Shown one piece after another: positions 41,014-49,111 of a stretch of DNA of 64,000 bases. The notes under the pieces are model-generated. The model saw only the letters and a list, made by a program, of their open reading frames with translations. It was not told the DNA's origin and did not search any database. Source of the DNA: Chakrabartia godavariana (GTDB lineage Bacteria > Pseudomonadota > Alphaproteobacteria > Sphingomonadales > Sphingomonadaceae); the NCBI GenBank assembly GCA_005518185.1, contig RKSN01000002.1, positions 186,001 to 250,000 of the forward strand, given 5' to 3'. Within the stretch, counting starts at the first letter, position 1; every line of letters starts with the position of its first letter. The translations under genes and the position numbers were made by a program.

Positions 41014-43350
41014 TCAGAGAAACAGCTCTGCGGCGGCGTCAAAGATCGCTTCGGCGTCAAGGCGATAGCGGCTGTACAGGTCCGGAAGGTCGCCCGTCTG
41101 GCCGAAACTGTCAACGCCCAGCGGGCTGACCCGCATCCCGCGCACGCCGCCAAGCCAGGAGAGCGCGCCGGGCGCGCCGTCAATCACGGTCACCAGACCC
41201 GCGCCGGGCGCAAGCACCGAGAGCAGATCTTCAATATGGCTGCCCGCGCGCCCGTTGCGCGTCCAGCGAGCGGCATGGCGCGCCGACCAGTCACGGTGGA
41301 GCAGATCGGGCGACGTCACATTGAGCAGGCCGATCCCCGGCACATCATCGGCCAGCTGCTCCCACGCCTGCAGCACTTCGGGCGCGATGGCGCCGGTAAA
41401 GGCAATGGCGGCATCGGCGTTCGGGCCGGGCTGCTTCAGCCAATAGGCACCCTTCAGGGCATCGGCCTGCCAGTCGTCCGAGGTGCGCGGCATCTGGGGG
41501 ATGACCCGCGTGCTGAGCCGCAGATAGACCGAGCTGCCGTCCGGATCCTGCATATGGTCAAATGCCCAGCGCATCATCAGTGCGACTTCGTCGGCCCAGG
41601 CCGGTTCGAAATAAGCGAGATTGGGCTGCCCCATGCCGATCAGCGGCGTGTTGATCGACTGGTGCGCGCCGCCTTCCGGCCCGAGCGTCAGGCCCGACGG
41701 CGTGCCGACCAGCAGGAAACGCGCGTCCGAATAACAGCCATAGTTGAGCGCATCGAGCCCGCGGGCGATGAACGGATCATAGACCGTGCCGACCGGTATC
41801 AGCCGCGTGCCGAAATGCGGTCCCGCAAGGCCCAGCGAGGTCAGCGCGAGGAAGAAGTTGTTCTCCGCAATGCCAAGCTCAATGTGCTGGCCGGCGGCAT
41901 GTCCGTCCCACTTCTGGGCGGACGGGATCTTCGCGGCGCGGAACACGTCGACCATCTCCGCCCGGCGGAACAGGCCGCGCTGATTGACGAAAGCCCCGAG
42001 ATTGGTGGTCTGCGTCACGTCAGGGGCGGTCGTCACGATATGGTCGGCCAGGGGCGCGTCCGACTTTGCAAGGTCCAGCAGGATATTGCCAAAGGCCGCC
42101 TGCGTGGATTGCGCCTCCCCTGCCGGCGCGGCGAACGTGGCCGGGACCGGGATGCGCGGTGCGACGGCCTCTGCGGGCTTGGCCGCCAGCGGGCTGCGGC
42201 TGACGAAATCCCTGAGGCGCGCGGCCTGATTGTCGCCAAGGCCGCCATAGGGGGCCCATTCCTCGCCCGGCGGGATGGCCAGGCTTTCGCGCAGCATTTC
42301 GATCTGGCCGGGGTTCATCATCCCCGAATGATTATCCTTATGGCCCGCAAGTGGCAGACCGTGCCCCTTGACCGTATAGGCGATGAACAGCGTCGGCAGG
42401 TCATCCTGCGCGCTGTCAAACGCGTCGATCAGTGTTTCAACGCAGTGTCCGCCCAGATTGGTCATCAGAGTCGCCAGCCCGGCATCGTCGAACGAGTCGA
42501 GCAGCGCCTTGACGTTCCGTGCCGTCCCAATGTCGGCCATCAGCCGCTGGCGCCACGCCGCCCCGCCCTGATAGGTCAGCGCAGCAAATTCGGCGTTGGG
42601 GCAATTGTCGATCCAGTCGGAGATCGCCTGCCCGCCGGGACGCGCAAAGGTCTTGCGCTGCAGCTTGCCGTGCTTGAGCGTGATGACGCGCCAGCCGCAG
42701 GTCTCGAAGATGTCGTCAAAGCGGCGGAACATGCGGTCAGCGGTCGTGCTGTCCAGCGACTGCCGGTTATAATCGACCACCCACCAGCAGTTGCGGATGT
42801 CGTGCTTGTACCCTTCGATGAGGCATTCGTAGATGTTGCCTTCATCAAGCTCGGCATCGCCCATCAGCGCGATCATGCGGCCGGCATCCGCCTCGGCCAT
42901 CCGGCCATGGGCGATCAGGTAATCCTGCACCAGACTGGAAAAGGCCGTGATCGCGACACCCAGACCGACCGAGCCTGTCGAGAAATCCACGGGGATCTTG
43001 TCCTTGGTCCGCGACGGATAGCTCTGCGCGCCACCAAGCGCGCGGAAGCGCTGGAGCTGTTCGAGCGACTGATTGCCCAGGAGATAATGGATCGCCTGCA
43101 ACACCGGCCCCGCATGCGGCTTGACCGCGACCTTGTCCTGCGGGCGCAGCGCATGGAAATAGAGCGCGGACATGATCGCCGTCATGGAGGCGCAGCTGGC
43201 CTGATGCCCGCCGACCTTCAGGCCGTCACGCTTCTCACGGATGTGGTTGGCATTGTGCACCGTCCAGGACGACAGCCAGCGCAAGCGCGTGTCGAGCGCC
43301 TCCAGCGCCGACACAATGTCCTCACGGCTTTCAGCAACCAAAGTCGGCAT
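41014..43350 (-). CDS. AceE-like pyruvate dehydrogenase E1 / transketolase-family protein
   Basis: This 778-residue thiamine-diphosphate enzyme is related to the homodimeric E1 (AceE) type: GGHQASCASM and DFSTGSVGLG at the N-terminal half, and the cofactor motif GDAELDEGNIYE (164-175) leading to N195. The usual GDG is GDA here. It is shorter than AceE (about 890). AceE enzymes decarboxylate pyruvate for acetyl-CoA synthesis, but no E2 or E3 gene is nearby, so it may act on another 2-oxoacid or work with core subunits elsewhere. ATG 43350 follows GGAGG. It is divergent from an Lrp regulator. Confidence 0.82.
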   Translation of the reverse strand: MPTLVAESREDIVSALEALDTRLRWLSSWTVHNANHIREKRDGLKVGGHQASCASMTAIMSALYFHALRPQDKVAVKPHAGPVLQAIHYLLGNQSLEQLQRFRALGGAQSYPSRTKDKIPVDFSTGSVGLGVAITAFSSLVQDYLIAHGRMAEADAGRMIALMGDAELDEGNIYECLIEGYKHDIRNCWWVVDYNRQSLDSTTADRMFRRFDDIFETCGWRVITLKHGKLQRKTFARPGGQAISDWIDNCPNAEFAALTYQGGAAWRQRLMADIGTARNVKALLDSFDDAGLATLMTNLGGHCVETLIDAFDSAQDDLPTLFIAYTVKGHGLPLAGHKDNHSGMMNPGQIEMLRESLAIPPGEEWAPYGGLGDNQAARLRDFVSRSPLAAKPAEAVAPRIPVPATFAAPAGEAQSTQAAFGNILLDLAKSDAPLADHIVTTAPDVTQTTNLGAFVNQRGLFRRAEMVDVFRAAKIPSAQKWDGHAAGQHIELGIAENNFFLALTSLGLAGPHFGTRLIPVGTVYDPFIARGLDALNYGCYSDARFLLVGTPSGLTLGPEGGAHQSINTPLIGMGQPNLAYFEPAWADEVALMMRWAFDHMQDPDGSSVYLRLSTRVIPQMPRTSDDWQADALKGAYWLKQPGPNADAAIAFTGAIAPEVLQAWEQLADDVPGIGLLNVTSPDLLHRDWSARHAARWTRNGRAGSHIEDLLSVLAPGAGLVTVIDGAPGALSWLGGVRGMRVSPLGVDSFGQTGDLPDLYSRYRLDAEAIFDAAAELFL

Positions 43351-43435
43351 CGACGGACCTCCGCAGTTCAGCGCACAGGCATAGCGGGAAGCATCGCCAC
43401 AAGTCCTTGCAAAATCAGCTACAGATTGATCCAGA

Positions 43436-43469
43436 ATTGGCATATATGATCCAATTGAAAGAATATTGG
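43436..43469. promoter_or_regulatory. Alternating ATTGG/CCAAT repeats in the Lrp/AceE divergent region
   Basis: ATTGG (43436-43440), CCAAT (43451-43455) and ATTGG (43465-43469) are spaced 15 and 14 bases start to start, giving two overlapping inverted repeats just upstream of the Lrp gene start. AT-rich dyads of this kind suit Lrp/AsnC binding and self-control. Confidence 0.45.
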
Positions 43470-43477
43470 AGCAGGAT

Positions 43478-43954
43478 ATGCCAACTTTTCTCCCGGACCG
43501 GATCGACGCCCAAATTCTGGAGACGCTTCAGGAGAATGGACGGATCACCAATCAGGAACTGGCGGACCATGTTGGCCTGTCCCCCAGTCCCTGCCTGCGC
43601 CGGGTGCGTCAGCTCGAACGCGACGGCGTCATCACGCGCTATGTGGCCCTTGTCGCGCCTGAAGCGCTCGGGCTGAACGTCACCGCCTTTGTGCGCGTCC
43701 GGCTGGACCAGCAGGACGACCGCCACCTTCAGGCTTTTGAAGAAACCGTCGCCGGGTTTCCGGAAGTCATGGAATGCTATCTGATGACCGGTGAGTCGGA
43801 CTATCAGCTGCGCATTCTCGTCCGCTCGCTGACCCAGTTTGAGGACTTCCTGCGCAGCCGCCTAACGCGCGTGCCCGGTGTCGCCAATGTGACGACGAGC
43901 TTTGCGTTGCGCCCCGTCGTTTACAAGACCGCGCTGCCGACGCTAGACGCATGA
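43478..43954 (+). CDS. Lrp/AsnC-family transcriptional regulator
   Basis: This 158-residue regulator has an AsnC-type winged helix (IDAQILETLQENGRITNQEL, then SPSPCLRRVRQLERDGV) and a RAM domain with the family 'GESDYQLRILV' core. ATG 43478 follows GGAGCAGG. It is divergent from the AceE-like gene and 22 bases upstream of an amino-acid permease. It probably senses an amino acid such as the permease substrate and controls both directions. Confidence 0.92.
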   Translation: MPTFLPDRIDAQILETLQENGRITNQELADHVGLSPSPCLRRVRQLERDGVITRYVALVAPEALGLNVTAFVRVRLDQQDDRHLQAFEETVAGFPEVMECYLMTGESDYQLRILVRSLTQFEDFLRSRLTRVPGVANVTTSFALRPVVYKTALPTLDA

Positions 43955-43976
43955 AAGATAATATGAGGGAGGCGAC

Positions 43977-45362
43977 ATGACGGAGGCACAATTGGTCGGC
44001 ACGGCACCGCCCGCGCCCAAAAACGAACTCAGCCGGTCGCTGAAGTCCCGTCACGTCTCGATGATCACCTTTGGCGGAATCATCGGCGCCGGTCTCTTCG
44101 TCGGATCGTCGACCGCGATCAGCACGATCGGCCCGGCCGCCGTTCTCAGCTATGCGCTGGCCGGGTTACTCGTCCTTCTTGTCATGCGGATGATTTCCGA
44201 AATGGCGATGGCGATGCCGGGGGTGCAAACCTTTCCGGAATTCGCACGCGTCGGCGTCGGCGACTGGGCCGGTTTTCTGGTCGGCTGGCTCTATTGGTAT
44301 TTCTGGGTCGTCGTGATCGCGGTCGAGGCCATTGCCGGTGCCAAGATCATCAATGGCTGGTTCCCGCAGTTCGAGGTCTGGGAAATTGGCGTGGTGCTCA
44401 TGGCGCTGCTCACCGGCGTCAACCTGCTGTCGGCCAAATCCTATGGCGAGTTCGAATTCTGGTTCGCCTCGACCAAGGTCGTCGCGATCATTGTCTTCAT
44501 CCTGATCGCCGCCGCTTATGCGACCGGCCTCACCGCACCTGCCGGCAACGTCTTTTCAAACCTGACAGCACATGGCGGCTTTGCGCCCGCAGGCGTTGCC
44601 GCAATCTTTGCCGGGGTTGCCACCACCATCTTCTCGCTGTGCGGCGCCGAGATCGCCACGCTCGCCGCCGCCGAGTCCGATGCGGGGGCCAAGACGATCG
44701 CCCGCATGACGATCTCGGTGTCGGTCCGCATCCTCGTCTTCTTCGTGCTGTCGATCTTCCTCATCGTCTCGGTCGTTCCGTGGACGGACATCCAGCCCGG
44801 CGTCTCGCCCTTCGCGCAGGCCTTGCGCCAGATGGGCTATCCCGCCGCCGACCTGATCATGAACGGCATCGTCCTCGTGGCGGTCCTGTCCTGCCTCAAT
44901 TCGGGCATTTACATCACCTCGCGCGCCATGTTCGGCCTCGCCCAGAATGGCGATGCGCCGCAATCCTGCGTGAAGCTGAGCCGCAGCCGGGTCCCGGCAC
45001 GGGCGATCCTGATTGCCAGCCTGTTCAGCTATGGTGCGCTCGCCGCATCGGTCCTGTCGCCCGACCGCGTGTTCAACTTCCTCGTCAGTTCCTCGGGCGC
45101 GATCATGTTGCTGATCTACATGCTGATCGCCTTTGCGCAGCTGCGCCTGCGCGCACGGTTTGAGGCAGAAAACCCGGCGGCGCTTCAGGTCCGCATGTGG
45201 CTGTATCCCTATGGGACATGGGCGGCGATCGCCGGGATGGGCGGTGTGCTCGTGCTCATGGGGCTTTCGAGGAACTCGATGGAGCTCTGGGCGAGCCTGC
45301 TGGTCGCGGCCGCCTTCCTCGCCTCTTACTGGCTGAAGGCGCGCCTGCCCCGCGCTGCGTGA
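43977..45362 (+). CDS. APC-superfamily amino-acid permease (GabP/AnsP-like)
   Basis: This 461-residue membrane protein has about 12 hydrophobic segments. The first helix has ITFGGIIGAGLFVGSS, the APC family consensus, and the next carries LRMISEMAMAMP-like sequence typical of the AAT group. It would import an amino acid by proton symport. A GAGGGAGG ribosome site lies before ATG 43977. Its place between an Lrp regulator and an omega-aminotransferase suggests beta-alanine, GABA or alanine as substrate. Confidence 0.9.
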   Translation: MTEAQLVGTAPPAPKNELSRSLKSRHVSMITFGGIIGAGLFVGSSTAISTIGPAAVLSYALAGLLVLLVMRMISEMAMAMPGVQTFPEFARVGVGDWAGFLVGWLYWYFWVVVIAVEAIAGAKIINGWFPQFEVWEIGVVLMALLTGVNLLSAKSYGEFEFWFASTKVVAIIVFILIAAAYATGLTAPAGNVFSNLTAHGGFAPAGVAAIFAGVATTIFSLCGAEIATLAAAESDAGAKTIARMTISVSVRILVFFVLSIFLIVSVVPWTDIQPGVSPFAQALRQMGYPAADLIMNGIVLVAVLSCLNSGIYITSRAMFGLAQNGDAPQSCVKLSRSRVPARAILIASLFSYGALAASVLSPDRVFNFLVSSSGAIMLLIYMLIAFAQLRLRARFEAENPAALQVRMWLYPYGTWAAIAGMGGVLVLMGLSRNSMELWASLLVAAAFLASYWLKARLPRAA

Positions 45363-45390
45363 CACGCAAAAGGCGAATGGGAATTTTCCG

Positions 45391-45417
45391 ATCGCAACAT
45401 TCTTTTCAATCGCAACA
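45391..45417 (+). promoter_or_regulatory. Direct repeat ATCGCAACA upstream of the aminotransferase
   Basis: ATCGCAACA occurs at 45391-45399 and again at 45409-45417 in the 106-base gap between the permease and aminotransferase genes. The 18-base spacing is not an integral number of turns, so this is weak evidence for a regulator site. Confidence 0.25.
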
Positions 45418-45468
45418 CGCCCGGTGGCCGGTCATAACGCTGCACATCAAGAATTCTGGAGCCGCTGA

Positions 45469-46785
45469 ATGAAGCTTGAAAATGATCCGCTTGCCGCCCT
45501 GTGGATGCCCTTCACGGCCAACCGCGCGTTCAAGGCGACGCCCCGCCAGCTGAAGGCGGCAAAGGACATGCACTATACCAGCGATGACGGCCGCCAGATC
45601 TTGGACGGCACCGCTGGCCTTTGGGCGGTGAATGCAGGGCACTGCCGCCCCTCGATCGTTGAAGCCATCCAGAAGACGGCAGCCGAACTCGACTACGCGC
45701 CGCCCTTCCAGCTCGGCCATCCGCTGTCGTTCGAACTTGCTTCGCGCGTCGCGGCACTCATGCCCGAGGGGCTGGACCGCATCTTCTTCACCAATTCCGG
45801 ATCGGAATCGGTGGATACCGCGCTCAAGATCGCCCTCGCCTATCAGCGCGCGCGCGGTCAGGGTACGCGCACACGGCTCATCGGGCGCGAACGCGGCTAT
45901 AACGGGGTCGGCTTTGGCGGTATTTCGGTGGGCGGCATCGTCAACAACCGGCGCCAGTTCGGAACGCTGCTGACCGGTGTCGACCACCTGCCGCATACGC
46001 ACAATCTGGACCACAACGCCTTCACCAAGGGCCGTCCGGCCTGGGGCGGGCATCTGGCCGACACGCTGGAGTCGATCGTCGCGCTCCATGGGGCGGAGAC
46101 CATTGCCGCCGTCATCGTGGAGCCGATGGCGGGGTCCACCGGGGTGCTCGTGCCGCCCGTCGGCTATCTCGAAAAGCTGCGAGACATCACCAGCAAGCAC
46201 GGCATCCTGCTGATCTTCGATGAAGTCATCACCGCCTTTGGTCGCGTCGGCGGCGCGACGGCCGCCGGCACTTTGGGCGTCACGCCAGACCTGATCACCA
46301 TGGCCAAGGGCCTGACGAACGCGGCGGTCCCAATGGGCGCTGTCGCGGTCAGCCGTCACGTCCATGATGCGGTCGTCGAAGGCGCGCCTGACGGGATCGA
46401 GCTGTTCCACGGCTACACCTATTCGGGCCACCCGCTCGCCGCAGCCGCTGGGCTTGCAACGCTCGACCTGTACAAGTCCGAAGGCATCTTCGAACACGCC
46501 GCCTCGCTCCACAGCTATTGGGAAGAGGCGGTTCACAGCCTGAAGGGCAAGCGCCACATCATCGACATCCGCAACATGGGCATCGTCGCCGGCATCGAAC
46601 TGGAGCCCCGCCCCGGCGCACCGACCAAGCGTGCGATGGAACTGTTCCATAAATGCTTCGACAATGGCCTGCTCGTCCGCGCCACAGGCGACATCATCGC
46701 GCTGTCGCCGCCGCTGATCCTGCAGAAGGCGCACATCGATGAAATGATCGGCCGGATTGCCGACCTCGTCGAGACGATCGACTAA
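45469..46785 (+). CDS. Class III omega-aminotransferase, beta-alanine:pyruvate type
   Basis: This 438-residue PLP enzyme matches beta-alanine:pyruvate transaminases over its length: WMPFTANRAFKA N-terminus, GLWAVNAGHCRP, TNSGSESVDTALK, and FDEVITAFGRVG before the PLP lysine in MAKGLTNAAVPMG. It moves an omega-amino group to pyruvate, giving alanine and a semialdehyde (malonate semialdehyde from beta-alanine). Neighbouring permease and Lrp genes support an omega-amino-acid route. Confidence 0.92.
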   Translation: MKLENDPLAALWMPFTANRAFKATPRQLKAAKDMHYTSDDGRQILDGTAGLWAVNAGHCRPSIVEAIQKTAAELDYAPPFQLGHPLSFELASRVAALMPEGLDRIFFTNSGSESVDTALKIALAYQRARGQGTRTRLIGRERGYNGVGFGGISVGGIVNNRRQFGTLLTGVDHLPHTHNLDHNAFTKGRPAWGGHLADTLESIVALHGAETIAAVIVEPMAGSTGVLVPPVGYLEKLRDITSKHGILLIFDEVITAFGRVGGATAAGTLGVTPDLITMAKGLTNAAVPMGAVAVSRHVHDAVVEGAPDGIELFHGYTYSGHPLAAAAGLATLDLYKSEGIFEHAASLHSYWEEAVHSLKGKRHIIDIRNMGIVAGIELEPRPGAPTKRAMELFHKCFDNGLLVRATGDIIALSPPLILQKAHIDEMIGRIADLVETID

Positions 46786-47864
46786 GCGGCGTCCCCTCCG
46801 GTCAGCACGATCTTGCCGACATGGCGTTTCGTCAGGAACGCCTCCTGCGCCTCCACGATCTCAGCAAGGGGATAGGTCGCTGCAATGCAGGGCCTGATCT
46901 CGCCGCGCTCGATATAGCCGACGAGATTGGAGAAGACCTCCGGGTCGAGCACGGTGCAGCCGAACAGGCGCAGATCCTTGAGGTAGAGCGTCCGCAGATC
47001 GAGTTCGACCAGCGGCCCCGAGATCGCGCCCGCCACGCCATAGCGGCCGCCACGCTTCAGGGCATTGAGGATCGCACCGAACCCGGCCCCGCCGACGATA
47101 TCGACCGCCGCATCAAAATGGTCCGCGCCAAACTGCGCCTGAAGATCGACGTCACGCGGCACGACCAGATCAGCGCCCAGTGCGCGCACGGCCTCGGCCT
47201 TGTCGCCGCCGACCATGGCGACAACCTCCGCCCCGCGCCGCTTGGCCAGTTGCACGGCAGCAGACCCCACGCCGCCCGATGCCCCGGTGATCAGCACCCG
47301 TTCTCGGGCATTCAGGCCGATCCGGCCCAGAATGTTCTCGGCCGCCGAATAAGCGCAGGGAAAGCTCGCCAGCTCGACGTCGGTGAGCGCGCTCTCGACG
47401 CGGTGGGCGTGGATGGCTGGCACGCAGGCATAGTCGGCAAAGGCGCCATCGACCTCTGACCCGAAATAGCGGACGTCGAACCGGTCAGCCCCGCGAAACA
47501 CCGGCTCAACCAGAACGCGTTCTCCAAGGCGCGCCGGATCCACATCCGGCCCGACTGCCACGATCCGGCCGCAGGCGTCGGCCCCCTGAATGCGTGGAAA
47601 CTGAAAGGCGTCCCCCGACCAGCCATCGTCGCCTGCGCCGTCCATCCCGGTCGCCGCCCCGGCCTCGGTCGCGTCGGCCACAGCCTTGGAATACCAGCCG
47701 ATCCGAGTGTTGATGTCGGTGTTGTTGACGCCCGCCGCCGCGACCCGGATCAGGACTTCACCTGCACCCGGTTCCGGCACGGGGACATCGCCCCGCACGC
47801 TCAGGCGCTCATAGCCACCATGACCGGTCAGCACGACCGCGCGCATGGTTGCCGGAAGCGTCAT
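46782..47864 (-). CDS. MDR-superfamily reductase (quinone-oxidoreductase-like)
   Basis: This 360-residue protein has a GroES-like N-terminal domain (VRGDVPVPEPGAGEVLIRVAAAGVN) and a Rossmann domain with GASGGVGSAAVQLAKRRGA (about residues 188-206). The cysteine ligands of zinc alcohol dehydrogenases are absent: NNTDINTRIG replaces the C-x-D motif, so it is of the zinc-less NADPH:quinone or enoyl reductase type. It overlaps the Rieske gene upstream by four bases and converges with the aminotransferase, so it belongs to module C. Its role there is unknown; it might reduce an unsaturated or carbonyl intermediate. Confidence 0.88.
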   Translation of the reverse strand: MTLPATMRAVVLTGHGGYERLSVRGDVPVPEPGAGEVLIRVAAAGVNNTDINTRIGWYSKAVADATEAGAATGMDGAGDDGWSGDAFQFPRIQGADACGRIVAVGPDVDPARLGERVLVEPVFRGADRFDVRYFGSEVDGAFADYACVPAIHAHRVESALTDVELASFPCAYSAAENILGRIGLNARERVLITGASGGVGSAAVQLAKRRGAEVVAMVGGDKAEAVRALGADLVVPRDVDLQAQFGADHFDAAVDIVGGAGFGAILNALKRGGRYGVAGAISGPLVELDLRTLYLKDLRLFGCTVLDPEVFSNLVGYIERGEIRPCIAATYPLAEIVEAQEAFLTKRHVGKIVLTGGDAA

Positions 47865-49111
47865 TCCGCGCGCGCCAGCCCGAACTGGTTCAGATACCAT
47901 TTCTGGAATTTGAGCACGCTGCCTTCCTGATCCGAATAGCGGCCGGGGCGATAGCGGCTCGACATGATCCCGGCCTGATTGTTCTCGGTGATCACCTTGT
48001 CCTGCGTCGTTGTCGCATGATAGCCCCAGATCATCTTGGGGATGTCGACCTGATCTTCGGTCGCGCGCCCATCGACCAGCCAGATCATTTCCACATCTGT
48101 CTCCAGCGCCGACCTTGGCGTGAACTGGAACAGGATGACGAAGTGATCGTCCGCGACGATCTGGCTGAACGGGCTGAAGCTCAGATGCATCCGCCCGCCG
48201 TCGGCCTGCTTGCGCTTGCCCATCAGGGGCGATGGCGCGGTGCCATCCTGCGTTTCGGACGCGGCCCCTTCCTTGTTCATGCGCTGCATCATCAGGCGCA
48301 GATGGCTGCTCTCCGGCGCGTCGTCGATCGTGCCGATGGGACGGCCGGCTGCGGCGGCGCGCTCTTCCCATTCCTTCAGCTTGGGGGTGAAGTTGGCGAT
48401 GGCATCAACCGGGCCGGAGCTAGGCCCGGCACCGACGGCCACGAGTGTCTCCGGCGCATGCATCGAACAGAATTCGGGATGCGAGGGCACGCAGTGGTAG
48501 CATTCGAAGAAATTCTCGACGACGAGCTTCCAGTTGGCCGTCGTCGGATAGCTTCCGGCATGGGCAATGCGGGCATCCGCAATGCCGTGATAGTCGAGGA
48601 TCGGCCCCATATCGCCAAATGTCGCGTCGAAATCGACCGGCTCTTCTTCGCTCATATTGATGAAGATGAGGCCGTGGAAGACGCGGATATGACAGGCGAA
48701 AAGGCTGTTTTCCGCCTTGTCGAAGTCTTCGGGCATCAGGCGTGCCGCAATCAGGCGGCCGTCCAGCCCGAAGGTCCAGGCGTGATAGGGGCAAACGAGA
48801 CGCGGGGCATTGCCGCTTTCGGCCGAACAGATGGTCGATCCGCGGTGGCGGCAGACGTTGAAGAAGGCACGGACGCTGTCCTCATTCTCGCGAATGACGA
48901 TGATCTGTTCCGACCCGATCTTGAACAGGAAATAGTCGCCCTTGTTGGGGATGCGAGAGACATGGCCAGCCAGAATCCACTTCTGGCTGATCACATGCTC
49001 CATATCTGCCTTGAACACGGCATCGCTGACGTAGAATTCCTGATCAAAGCTGTAACCGACGCGGGTGGCAGCGGCGAGGCGGGCCATCAATTGGGCAGAA
49101 TTTTCAGACAT
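47861..49111 (-). CDS. Rieske oxygenase alpha subunit, GbcA-like (module C)
   Basis: This 416-residue oxygenase has Rieske ligands C87, H89, C107 and H110 (VCRHRG and CPYHAW). Its iron site is ENFFECYHCVPSHPEF, differing from the ENxRECYHC of the other two, with a distal TTTQDKVITENNQAG. The changed residues around the iron suggest a different methylated amine. It starts in a TGATG overlap with the dehydrogenase gene upstream. Formaldehyde release and an external reductase are expected from the family. Confidence 0.88.
   Translation of the reverse strand: MSENSAQLMARLAAATRVGYSFDQEFYVSDAVFKADMEHVISQKWILAGHVSRIPNKGDYFLFKIGSEQIIVIRENEDSVRAFFNVCRHRGSTICSAESGNAPRLVCPYHAWTFGLDGRLIAARLMPEDFDKAENSLFACHIRVFHGLIFINMSEEEPVDFDATFGDMGPILDYHGIADARIAHAGSYPTTANWKLVVENFFECYHCVPSHPEFCSMHAPETLVAVGAGPSSGPVDAIANFTPKLKEWEERAAAAGRPIGTIDDAPESSHLRLMMQRMNKEGAASETQDGTAPSPLMGKRKQADGGRMHLSFSPFSQIVADDHFVILFQFTPRSALETDVEMIWLVDGRATEDQVDIPKMIWGYHATTTQDKVITENNQAGIMSSRYRPGRYSDQEGSVLKFQKWYLNQFGLARAE

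Noticed and set aside
41236-43449. Open frame of 737 codons on the + strand
   Set aside because: It is antisense to the AceE-like gene with clear thiamine-diphosphate motifs on the - strand; the frame shows no protein features.
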